Shown: piece after piece, positions 7,132 to 15,319 of the stretch
Numbering within the stretch: the first letter of the stretch is position 1
How the letters are laid out: each line of letters begins with the position of its first letter
Assembly (NCBI GenBank): GCA_900546645.1
Contig: URDR01000061.1
Coordinates: forward strand, 1-18,549
Direction of reading: 5' to 3'
Source: an uncultured Bacteroides sp.
Lineage (GTDB): Bacteria > Bacteroidota > Bacteroidia > Bacteroidales > Bacteroidaceae
DNA length: 18,549 bases
Program-made: the position numbers and the translations under genes
Notes under the pieces: generated by a model
Seen by the model: the letters and a program-made list of their open reading frames with translations, nothing else
Told to the model about the DNA's origin: nothing
Databases searched by the model: none

Positions 7132-7506
7132 ATGTCATCTCATAAGCAGCAAAGAACTTTTCTTTTTCGTATCATCTGTATGGTTATGCTGGTACTCATA
7201 CAGTTTGATGCTTATGGATATGAGATGGTGGGACATTTTAGAGAGAATGTTCAGCCGATGTATTCTTTGTCAGCTCCGGAATCATTAGCAGAAGGTAATC
7301 AGGAAAATGCGTCCTGGTCTGACCCTGTTTATCGGACTCCTTCTTCCACATTCCGTTTGTTTGTGAAGTTATCCTTAAGTTTTCTTTGCTTTTTGACTCC
7401 TCTATGTCTATGTACGAAAACGATTCGCTTGCATAGGGTTGCAGCCGTATCTTTATTCAGTAGAATCTCAAGCGTCTGCCTGTTTTATTGTTTGCTGCTT
7501 ATTTAG
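7132..7506 (+). CDS. Small hypothetical membrane protein
   Basis: I do not recognise the family of this 124-residue protein. It has a basic N-terminus (M-S-S-H-K-Q-Q-R) followed by a hydrophobic stretch at about 11-27, which could be a signal peptide or TM1. A polar, non-cytoplasmic-looking segment (about 30-75) follows, and then two hydrophobic stretches at about 78-94 and 103-124, the last reaching the C-terminus and rich in Cys and Leu. I start at ATG 7132, downstream of a candidate -7 box; a TTG at 7117 is in frame but less likely. It ends 104 nt before the efflux operon, so it may be the operon's first gene. It could also be a non-coding leader that happens to be open. Its function is unknown. 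Confidence 0.5.
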   Translation: MSSHKQQRTFLFRIICMVMLVLIQFDAYGYEMVGHFRENVQPMYSLSAPESLAEGNQENASWSDPVYRTPSSTFRLFVKLSLSFLCFLTPLCLCTKTIRLHRVAAVSLFSRISSVCLFYCLLLI

Positions 7507-7529
7507 CAGTTTATGTTTTTGTTAAGTGT

Positions 7530-7553
7530 CTTTCTGCGCTTAGGCGGAGAAAG
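7530..7553 (+). repeat. Hairpin between the small protein and the efflux operon
   Basis: CTTTCT (7530-7535) pairs with AGAAAG (7548-7553). Beyond a G-G mismatch, CGC pairs with GCG around a TTAG loop. There is no T-tract after it, so it is more likely an mRNA structure than a terminator. The rest of 7507-7610 is A/T-rich with no other clear signal. Confidence 0.35.
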
Positions 7554-7610
7554 TATTCAAGTGTGCATTCTTTATTAAAAATCACATAGTAATCTTTATT
7601 TTTTATTTGT

Positions 7611-8758
7611 ATGAAACTTTCATTAAAGAAGGTTGCAGTGCTGTCGTGCGTGATAGTACTGCTTCCTGCTTGCCAGCGTGCAGGCACAAAGCAGGCATCG
7701 CCTGATAAAACAATTCCCGTGACATTGCTTCATGGAGCAAGCATTGATTTACCCCGTTCTTATGTGGCTGATGTGCAAGCTATTCAGTTTGTAGAGATTA
7801 AACCTAAGGTAGAAGGTTTTGTGGAAGAAGTATTGGTTGATGAGGGGGAGTTTGTAAAAAAAGGACAACCATTGTTCCGCTTAAGTGCAGCCGGATATGC
7901 TGAAGCTTTGAAAGAAGCCGAGTCGAATTATAAGCAGACACAAGCCCAATTAGAAATGGCAAAGTATGAAATGGAGCGTATTAGTCGTTTGGTTGAAAAA
8001 CAAATTCTTTCATCTATTCGGCTGGTACAGGCAGAACGGGAGTATGATGTGGCTCGTATGCGGGTGGAACAGGCTCATGCCCAAATGCAGCGAGCTCAGA
8101 TGGATTATTCATATACCACCATATTGTCTCCTTTTACGGGGTATGTTGACCGAATTCCATATAAGACTGGAAGTTTGGTGAATCCTGAAAGCTTGTTGAC
8201 TACAGTGAGTGATATTTCGGAAGTATTTGCTTATTATCGTGTGAATGAGTCGAGTACCTGCGTTTGAGAAGAGCTCAGCTTAAGGGAGAAAATTTACAGC
8301 AACGTGATAGTGTGGAACTGGTTTTACCGGACGGAACTGTATATGCCTATCGGGGGCGTCAGGAAACGGTAGAAGGCGATTTTGAGCGTGGAACGGGTTC
8401 TATCGCTTTCCGTGTACGTTTTCCTAATCCGGATGGATTGCTGAAACATGGGGTTACGGGAAAGATTCGTATGATGACTCACATGGAGGATGTGTGCTTG
8501 ATTCCTCAGAAATCGACTTTTGAAATTCAAGATTTTACATATGTATATCTGATAGACAAGGAGAGTAAAACTCAGGTAAGAAGCTTTCATCCGATTGAAC
8601 GTTATCAGAATTATTACGTGACGCAAGATTTTCCGGAGGGGACTGCCATTGTATACGAAGGCGTACAGATGGTAAGAGACGGCATGAAAATAGAAACAGA
8701 TACCATTCCTTTTGAGGAGGTAAAGAAAGAGTTGAAGTTGAATCCTGTTCAGAAATAA
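7611..8758 (+). pseudogene. RND efflux membrane fusion protein, broken by a one-base frameshift
   Basis: This is the periplasmic adaptor of a tripartite efflux pump, anchored as a lipoprotein (lipobox L-P-A-C, Cys21). The first frame (7611-8267, 218 residues) holds the lipoyl-like domain (V-E-G-F-V-E-E-V, D-E-G-E-F-V-K-K-G-Q-P) and the alpha-helical hairpin, then returns to the lipoyl half and enters the beta-barrel at V-F-A-Y-Y-R-V-N-E-S. It then reads S-T-C-V and stops. Adding one G after 8252 restores V-N-E-S-E-Y-L-R-L-R-R-A-Q-L and joins the +1 frame, open to 8758 with the remaining beta-barrel and membrane-proximal parts. The two pieces together give about 382 residues, normal for the family. 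There is no slippery heptamer at the junction, so this looks like a deletion or a sequencing error, not programmed frameshifting. Confidence 0.88.
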
Positions 8759-8770
8759 TCGGAGTGTATT

Positions 8771-11700
8771 ATGTTTAAGCTATTTATTCGCAGACCGATT
8801 CTTTCGGCTGTTATTTCTGTAATTATTGTGTGTCTGGGGGCATTGGCAATCGTATCGCTTCCCATCACTCAGTTTCCTGATATTGTTCCTCCCTCAGTTA
8901 CGGTGACGGCACGTTATACCGGTGCCAGTGCTGATGTGATGGCAAAAACAGTTGCTACTCCTCTGGAGAGAGCTATTAATGGTGTTTCGGGTATGACGTA
9001 TATGACTACTGTTTGTACAAATGACGGAATGTCTCTTACCACTGTATATTTTAAAGTTGGAACAGATCCGGATGTAGCTTCGGTCAATGTGCAAAATCGT
9101 GTGACGACTGTATTGGATGAGCTTCCCGAGGAGGTAATCCGGGCAGGTGTAGTGACCGAGAAAGAAGTCAACAGTATGTTGATGTACTTAAATATATATA
9201 GTACCGATAGCACGCATACAGAGAAGTTTGTATATAACTTTGCCGATATTAATATCTTACGAGAGTTAAAGCGTATTGATGGAGTAGGCTTGGTGGAAAT
9301 CATGGGTAGTCGTGATTATGCAATGCGGGTTTGGCTGAATCCGAACCGATTGGCAGCCTATAACTTAGTTCCGCAGGATGTAACCGAAGCTATTCGCCGG
9401 CAGAATATTGAAGCAGCTCCCGGAAAAACCGGTATCAGTTCAGACAAACTGCCTCAGCAACTGCAGTATGTCTTGCAATATACAGGAAAATTCAGTACTC
9501 CGGAAGAGTATGGGGAGATTGTGCTCAAAGCATTGTCCGATGGTTCGTTGCTTCGGTTGCGTGATGTGGCAACCATCGAATTCGACTCGGAAGATTATAA
9601 CATGATTTCAATGACTGATGGGCGTCCGTCTGCATCTATTATGATTAAGCAACGTCCTGGGTCGAATGCACGTGAGGTGATTCAGAATATCAAGCAGCGT
9701 ATGGAGGAAATAAAAGAAAGCAGCTTTGCCCCGGGAATGGAGTATAACATAGCCTATGATGTATCGCGGTTTCTTGATGCTTCCATTCAGTCGGTACTAA
9801 AAACATTGCTTGAAGCCTTTTTATTGGTATTTGTAGTGGTATATGTTTTTTTGCAGGACTTCCGTTCTACATTAATTCCTGCCATAGCTGTACCTGTTTC
9901 TCTTGTAGGTACATTTTTCTTTATGCAGATGCTGGGTTTCTCTATTAATATGCTTACGCTTTTTGCATTGGTCTTAGCCATCGGTATTGTTGTAGATAAT
10001 GCCATTGTGGTGGTTGAAGCGGTTCATGTGAAGATGCACGAAGACGGTCTTTCTCCTTATCAGGCTTCGGTAAAGGCTATGAAAGAAATTGGAGGAGCAA
10101 TTGTTGCTATTACCTTAGTTATGTCTGCTGTGTTTGTACCGGTCGGCTTTATGGAGGGAACAGTGGGAATTTTCTATCGTCAGTTTTCATTGACTCTTGC
10201 TGTGGCTATTGTTATATCAGGAGTAAATGCACTGACCCTTTCTCCGGCCTTATGTGCACTTTTATTGAAACCAGTAGGTAATAAAGGCAGGAAAAAAGCA
10301 ACCTGGCTACGTCGTTTCTTTATCGGTTTTAACAGAGGATATGGAAAGTTTGAGCGCCGTTATCATTTGGGGCTACATAAATACTTGGGTCGAAAAGTAT
10401 TTACTTATGCTACCTTGCTTATATTCTTATTGGCTACTTATGGAGTCAGTTTAATTCTTCCTGCTGGTTTTATTCCTAACGAGGATCAGGGAATGATTTA
10501 TGTGAATGTCGATGCCCCTCCGGGAGCTACAGTAGAACGTAGCGAGGAAGTGTTAAGTGAAGTGCAGGCGGCTTTGCTTCCTCTTGATGAAATAGAAAGT
10601 ATCTCTACGTTGGCTGGTTACAGCTTAATGACCGAAACAGAAGGAGCCAGTTACGGAATGGGGATGATTAATCTTAAGCCGTGGAGCGAACGTGAACAAA
10701 GTGTTACAGAGCTGATGCAGGTATATAAAAATAAAACATCGCATATCAAGGATGCTGATATTCAGTTTTTCCTTCCTCCTTCTGTTCCGGGATTTGGTAA
10801 TGCAAGTGGTTTTGAACTTCGTTTGCAGGATAAAACGGCTGGCGATTTTCATGAGTTTGCATCTGTGGCTGATAACTTGGTGGATAGATTGAATGCTGAT
10901 CCGCGCCTTAAAGGAGTAACTTCTGGGTTTAATCCAAACTTTCCACAATATATGTTGAAGGTCGATTTGGCTAAAGCTGCCAAGTTGGGCGTGGAGCTTG
11001 ATAGGGCGATGGAAACCCTTCAGGCATACATCGGAAGTTTTTATTCTTCTAACTTCGTACGGTTCGGACAGATGTATAAGGTGATGATTCAGGCTTCGCC
11101 GGAATATCGTATGAATCCGGAAGATTTGTATCGTCTGTTTGCAAAAAACAATGATGGTAATGTGGTTCCTTATTCAAACTTTATGACAATGGAACGTGTT
11201 TATGGTCCAAGCCAGATAACACGCTATAATATGTTTACTTCTGCACTTCTTACCGGTGAAGGAGAAAAAGGAGTCAGCTCTGGTGAAGTTATTGCAGTGG
11301 TAGAAGATATTTGTGAGGAGGTACTTCCTCGTGGTTATGACGTGGAATGGTCGGGAGTAACACGTGAGGAAAAAGATTCAGGAGGACAGACTCTCTTGAT
11401 TTTTGGTATCTGTTTGTTATTTGTTTATCTTCTGTTGGCTGCGCAATATGAAAGTTTGTTATTGCCGTTTCCGATTATCTTATCTCTTCCGGCTGGTATT
11501 TTCGGATCATATCTGTTTTTGCAAATATCCGGATTGGAAAATAACATTTACGCTCAGGTGGCTTTGGTGATGTTAATCGGCTTGTTAGGAAAGAATGCAA
11601 TTCTTATAGTAGAGATGGCAAATCAGTTTCGTCATCAGGGGATGTCTATACTTGATGCGGCAATTACGGGAGCAGTGAGTCGTTTGCGTCCTATTCTGAT

Positions 11701-11920
11701 GACTTCGTTTGCTTTTATTTGCGGGTTGATTCCTTTGGTGATGGCAAGCGGAGCAGGTGCTTTGGGTAATCGTTCTATCGGTATAGCTGCTGCAGGAGGA
11801 ATGCTTGTCGGAACATTTGTTGGAATCTTTCTTGTTCCCGGATTATATCTGATTTTTGAAACCTTATCGACTTGTTTAGGTCGGAATAAAGTACGTTATG
11901 AAGATGATGAAGAAGATTAA
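8771..11920 (+). CDS. RND (HAE1) multidrug efflux inner-membrane pump
   Basis: A full-length 1049-residue AcrB/MexB-type transporter that uses the proton gradient to drive substrates into the adaptor/outer-membrane channel. It begins M-F-K-L-F-I-R-R-P-I, with TM1 following, and has the duplicated layout of six TM segments plus a large periplasmic loop, twice. Motifs include F-P-D-I-V-P-P near the N-terminus and G-F-I-P-N-E-D-Q-G opening the second loop. Relay residues aligned by eye with AcrB: Asp409 matches Asp407, Lys941 (G-K-N-A-I-L-I-V-E) matches Lys940 and Arg973 (R-L-R-P-I-L-M-T-S) matches Arg971. At 410, V-V-D-N-A-I-V has Asn where AcrB has Asp408. GGAG at 8761-8764 is a plausible ribosome binding site, 12 nt after the adaptor gene. 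The next gene's ATG overlaps its stop. The substrate is unknown. Confidence 0.95.
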   Translation: MFKLFIRRPILSAVISVIIVCLGALAIVSLPITQFPDIVPPSVTVTARYTGASADVMAKTVATPLERAINGVSGMTYMTTVCTNDGMSLTTVYFKVGTDPDVASVNVQNRVTTVLDELPEEVIRAGVVTEKEVNSMLMYLNIYSTDSTHTEKFVYNFADINILRELKRIDGVGLVEIMGSRDYAMRVWLNPNRLAAYNLVPQDVTEAIRRQNIEAAPGKTGISSDKLPQQLQYVLQYTGKFSTPEEYGEIVLKALSDGSLLRLRDVATIEFDSEDYNMISMTDGRPSASIMIKQRPGSNAREVIQNIKQRMEEIKESSFAPGMEYNIAYDVSRFLDASIQSVLKTLLEAFLLVFVVVYVFLQDFRSTLIPAIAVPVSLVGTFFFMQMLGFSINMLTLFALVLAIGIVVDNAIVVVEAVHVKMHEDGLSPYQASVKAMKEIGGAIVAITLVMSAVFVPVGFMEGTVGIFYRQFSLTLAVAIVISGVNALTLSPALCALLLKPVGNKGRKKATWLRRFFIGFNRGYGKFERRYHLGLHKYLGRKVFTYATLLIFLLATYGVSLILPAGFIPNEDQGMIYVNVDAPPGATVERSEEVLSEVQAALLPLDEIESISTLAGYSLMTETEGASYGMGMINLKPWSEREQSVTELMQVYKNKTSHIKDADIQFFLPPSVPGFGNASGFELRLQDKTAGDFHEFASVADNLVDRLNADPRLKGVTSGFNPNFPQYMLKVDLAKAAKLGVELDRAMETLQAYIGSFYSSNFVRFGQMYKVMIQASPEYRMNPEDLYRLFAKNNDGNVVPYSNFMTMERVYGPSQITRYNMFTSALLTGEGEKGVSSGEVIAVVEDICEEVLPRGYDVEWSGVTREEKDSGGQTLLIFGICLLFVYLLLAAQYESLLLPFPIILSLPAGIFGSYLFLQISGLENNIYAQVALVMLIGLLGKNAILIVEMANQFRHQGMSILDAAITGAVSRLRPILMTSFAFICGLIPLVMASGAGALGNRSIGIAAAGGMLVGTFVGIFLVPGLYLIFETLSTCLGRNKVRYEDDEED

Positions 11921-13337
11921 TTTTTTATTACTGTTTATTGCAATGTTGCTGTGGGAAGGCTGTAAAGCACCTTCTTGACTGCCGGTGGAAAAAGTAGAGC
12001 TTCCTGAAACTTTTTCCGGAGACTTTGATACGGTATCAATAGCTTCTATTTCAAGAAGTGATTTTTTTCCTGATGTATATTTGCAGCAGTATATTGATAC
12101 GGCACTGGTGCGCAATCATTCTTTTCAGAAAGCAATAGAGCTTGTTTCTATTGCTCGCGGACAGGTAGGGGTGAGTAAAGGAGCATTACTCCCTGAGTTA
12201 ACGTTGGGCCTTGGTGGAGGTGTAGAGCGCTTTGGAGATTATACGATGGATGGAGTGGGAAATTCAACAACCAATACTCCGGAACTCTCAAGTGACAAGC
12301 ATATCCCAGACCCTTATACAAATATAAATATCGGACTTAATTTTAATTGGGAGGCTGATGTATGGGGAAAACTGACTGATAAGAAGCGTGCTGCTGTGGC
12401 TCGTTGGATGAAAACAATAGAAGCCAAGCGTTTAGCGCAGACTTTGCTGGTTGCTGAAGTTGCTACTCAATATTATGATCTGGTAGGGCTGGATAAGAAA
12501 AGGTTTATTTTAAAAGAAGCAATTCGTAAAGCCCGTGATTCTTACCAGTTGACCAATGAATTAATGAAAGAAGGGGAAGTTTCCCGCTTGTCTGTTGATC
12601 AGTTTCGCTCTCGTCGTTTGAAATTGGAAGAGATGCTTTTGGATACAGAACAGCGCATCGGAGAAGTAGAACGTGCATTGGCATTACTTGTCGGTAAGCT
12701 GCCTTTTGAAATATTGCGGTCTGATTTTGAAGAAGTCTGTAAGATGGAGTTTCCTTCTCAGACAGGTATTCCGGCTCAGTGGATTCATTACCGTCCGGAT
12801 ATTAAGGCTGCAGAACTGGAACTTCTTGCCAGTAAGTCGGATGTGTTGGCTGCCCGTAAAGCATTTTTCCCTTCTCTTTTGATAGGTGGGGGTGCAGGAT
12901 TTAATGCATTTAATTTGAAGCAGTGGTTTAATTCACCTGCATCGTTGGTATATAATCTTGCTGCTGGTATTACAGCTCCTATCTTCAGGAAGAATGAAAT
13001 TCGTGTGTTATGGAGTGAAGCAAAGAGCCGTCAGCGCATAGCACTGCTTGATTATCATCAGGTTGTACTCCAGTCTTATCAAGAGGTTGTTAATTTATTG
13101 GCAGCTTCTTGGCAGATTGATAAGCGTAGAACTTTAAAAGAAGAGGAGAGCCGTATTCATCACCGTTCGATATATAATGCCAATGAATTGTTTGAAACGG
13201 GTTTTGCAGGGTACTTGGATGTACTTTCGGCTGATGAACGTTATTTGGAATGTGAGTTAGAACGAGTGGAATTGAATATAACTTATTGTAAAGTACATGC
13301 TTTCCTTTATCGTTCGCTTGGAGGGGGATGCTATTAA
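11904..13337 (+). pseudogene. Outer membrane efflux factor (TolC/NodT family) with an in-frame TGA after the signal sequence
   Basis: This is the outer-membrane channel of the tripartite pump. Translation from ATG 11904, which overlaps the pump stop by 17 nt, gives M-M-K-K-I-N-F-L-L-L-F-I-A-M-L-L-W-E-G-C-K-A-P-S, a signal sequence with a possible lipid-attached Cys. TGA follows at 11976-11978, and the same frame then runs on as L-P-V-E-K-V-E-L-P-E-T-F to 13337. The downstream part carries the two OEP repeats of the family (N-W-E-A-D-V-W-G-K and Y-R-P-D-I-K-A-A-E-L are typical). A GTG at 11985 could restart translation, but the product would lack a signal peptide and could not reach the outer membrane. 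With the stop ignored, the gene is 476 residues, normal for NodT-type channels. The stop may be a real mutation or a base error. Confidence 0.88.
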
Positions 13338-13360
13338 GTCATTTACAGATAAGATAAATG

Positions 13361-13405
13361 TACCGGTTGTCTATTTCAGGAAGATGAAAGACAACCGGTA
13401 TTTTA
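13361..13405. terminator. Strong bidirectional terminator after the efflux operon
   Basis: TACCGGTTGTCT (13361-13372) and AGACAACCGGTA (13389-13400) pair perfectly over 12 bp. A short TTCA/TGAA helix (13375-13378 with 13385-13388) sits in the loop. TTTTATT follows on the + strand. It lies 24 nt after the outer membrane factor stop and just beyond the end of the convergent oxidoreductase gene. Confidence 0.88.
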
Positions 13406-13412
13406 TTGAAAA

Positions 13413-14402
13413 TTACAGTTTGTTTAAAATTCGGTCCATTACCCAGTTGGTAGGAGTTGCGCTCACACTGTCGCATGTGCAGATGGCTTTGCCCTGCAAG
13501 TGCTCCACTACAGCTTGAATTAGAGGTAACTGGACATGAGGCGGATTAGGAGGCAAAATTTCCTCTCTTCCTCTTTCAGTATGAAGGGCTATCGGGTCAT
13601 AGGTAAAGATGGAAAAGCAAATCATTCCTTTGTCTCCGATGATTTCGATGCGGTCTTCTTTTGCAGACTCATGAGCCACGAAACACCATGAGCCCGAACC
13701 GGGAAGTCCGGAGTCAAACTTAAAGCAGGCACTGATGGTATCTTCTGCTTCATATAATTTACCTCGGTTCGATGTGTAACCTTCGGCTTCAAGAATACAT
13801 CCGAACATATCTTGGAGAAGATCGAGCTGATGGGGCGCCAAATCGTAGAAATAGCCTCCTCCGGAGATGTCGGGCTGTACACGCCACGGCAGGTTTTTAG
13901 TGTTGTAATCTAAGTTGCGCGGGGGTTGTGCAAAACGAATCTGTATATTAATGACATTGCCTATTTCTCCACTTTCTACCAGCTGGCGTACCTTTTGGAA
14001 GTATGGGAGATACCGACGGTAATAAGCTACGAAACAAGGAATGCCTGTTTCTTTTGAAATGCGGTTGATGCGTGCACAGTCTTCATAGCTTGCTGCCATG
14101 GGCTTTTCAATATAGGCAGGCTTCCCTGCTTTCATGGCCATGATGGCAAAGGTGGCATGTGAAGATGGGGGAGTTGCTATGTATATTGCATTCACATCTT
14201 CGTCGCCAATCAACTCTTGTGCATCGGTGTACCAGCGTGGAATATTGTGCCGTTTGGCATACGATTTTACTTTTTCTTCATCACGGCTCATTACGGCAAC
14301 AACTTCCGATCCCGGTATCATGTTAAAGGCTGGTCCACTTTTTTTCTCGGTCACTTCTCCGCAGCCGATAAATCCCCAGCGTACTTTTTTTAATGGTGTC
14401 AT
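13413..14402 (-). CDS. Gfo/Idh/MocA-family oxidoreductase
   Basis: A 329-residue NAD(P)-dependent oxidoreductase. The N-terminal Rossmann fold shows G-F-I-G-C-G-E-V (Gly10, Gly13, Gly15), I-A-T-P-P-S-S-H (75-82) and the family motif E-K-P (99-101). The C-terminal substrate domain has S-G-G-G-Y-F-Y-D-L-A-P-H-Q-L-D (180-194), with Asp187 and His191 at the usual catalytic positions. No signal peptide is visible, so it should be cytoplasmic. The substrate is probably a sugar, inositol or a related polyol, but the sequence does not settle which. Its ATG at 14402 is separated by 95 nt from the solute-binding protein gene, so it could be the last gene of that operon or be transcribed alone. I see no consensus promoter in the gap. 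Confidence 0.9.
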   Translation of the reverse strand: MTPLKKVRWGFIGCGEVTEKKSGPAFNMIPGSEVVAVMSRDEEKVKSYAKRHNIPRWYTDAQELIGDEDVNAIYIATPPSSHATFAIMAMKAGKPAYIEKPMAASYEDCARINRISKETGIPCFVAYYRRYLPYFQKVRQLVESGEIGNVINIQIRFAQPPRNLDYNTKNLPWRVQPDISGGGYFYDLAPHQLDLLQDMFGCILEAEGYTSNRGKLYEAEDTISACFKFDSGLPGSGSWCFVAHESAKEDRIEIIGDKGMICFSIFTYDPIALHTERGREEILPPNPPHVQLPLIQAVVEHLQGKAICTCDSVSATPTNWVMDRILNKL

Positions 14403-14497
14403 GAATCTTGTTTTTTAGTTTTCGAGTTTCTTTTTAGGGCTTATGCCTTTAAGTTCGCTTGAATCCTTGTTGGAGAGAAGAAAGAAGGCACGCAAAC

Positions 14498-15307
14498 TCA
14501 AAAATATTTTTTGTATAGTTTCTTGTAAGAGTTACTCTTTTGATAGTCTTGTAGCCAGCTGTTTAAACTGTCTCTGAGTATGGGGGCATGCTTCCCGATT
14601 CCCCATGCATAAAATTGGGTAAAGCCGATATCAGTGTTGATATCCAGATTGGTATAGTTTTGTGCAAAGGCACGGGCTATATATTCATCGCATACCGCAT
14701 AATCAATATCTCCTGCCGCCACCATTGAGATTAACTGTTCTGTTCCGTAGAGTTCAACTTCACGGATGTAAATGGTGTCAGCTATTTCTTCAATCAAGTT
14801 ATGAATACGTAAAAGAGCAGGCGAGTTTTTAGTTACATATAAGGTTTTATGTGCTAATTCAAGCTGTCCTTTAATATAAGAACTGTCATTTTCTTTTTTC
14901 GGCTTGCGCTGAATCAATACTTGTTTGTTCAGCAATATAGGACGGGTAAACAGTAAGGAGTCTTTTGAGGTTGTGGTAATGGTAGTTCCTGTTGCAAGCA
15001 AATCATAACGCCCTTCACATACTCCTTTAAGCCGTTTTTCAAAACTCATTTCAGGAGTTATTTCCAGCTTCATACCTTTTTCATGGGCAAAGGTCTGAAG
15101 TATTTCATAGTCAAACCCTTTGATAGTATCTCCATCAACGTGATAACTGATGGAATTATACTCGGTTACCGCCCTTAACACTTTGGAAGAAAGGATATCC
15201 GCATAATCTCTTTGGGCGAACTTATCTTGTGGCTCTTTTTGGGTATTGAGCCAGATAATGCCAATCATCACGAGAGCGGTTATCAGTAAATAGCGGACTG
15301 TTTTCAT
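14498..15307 (-). CDS. Membrane-anchored family 3 solute-binding protein (MltF N-domain-like)
   Basis: A 269-residue protein with one N-terminal hydrophobic segment (about 6-20, no clear cleavage site or lipobox), probably an anchor that leaves the rest in the periplasm. Residues about 42-269 resemble the SBP_bac_3 fold: V-L-R-A-V-T-E-Y-N near the start, G-F-D-Y-E-I-L-Q-T-F-A (the usual G-(F/Y)-(D/E)-x-(D/E) ligand strand), Y-D-L-L-A-T-G-T-T-I-T and D-I-D-Y-A-V-C-D-E. Such domains bind amino acids, or, in MltF and sensor proteins, act as regulatory domains. No ABC permease or ATPase gene is nearby, and the protein ends with the fold, so no transglycosylase domain follows. It starts 12 nt after the porin gene, which indicates co-transcription. 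Confidence 0.82.
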   Translation of the reverse strand: MKTVRYLLITALVMIGIIWLNTQKEPQDKFAQRDYADILSSKVLRAVTEYNSISYHVDGDTIKGFDYEILQTFAHEKGMKLEITPEMSFEKRLKGVCEGRYDLLATGTTITTTSKDSLLFTRPILLNKQVLIQRKPKKENDSSYIKGQLELAHKTLYVTKNSPALLRIHNLIEEIADTIYIREVELYGTEQLISMVAAGDIDYAVCDEYIARAFAQNYTNLDINTDIGFTQFYAWGIGKHAPILRDSLNSWLQDYQKSNSYKKLYKKYF

Positions 15308-15319
15308 TATTTTTGCGAT

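Noticed and set aside
8246..8270. Programmed ribosomal frameshift in the adaptor gene
   Set aside because: There is no slippery heptamer, no stimulatory hairpin that I can see, and adaptors in this family are not known to need frameshifting.
11976..11978. TGA read as selenocysteine or a recoded stop in the channel gene
   Set aside because: TolC/NodT proteins have no Sec at this place, I see no SECIS-like hairpin directly after it, and Bacteroidales use TGA as stop.
14432..14450. Possible terminator hairpin (AAGGC / GCCCT) between the solute-binding protein and oxidoreductase genes
   Set aside because: Only three firm pairs form and no T-run follows in the direction of transcription.
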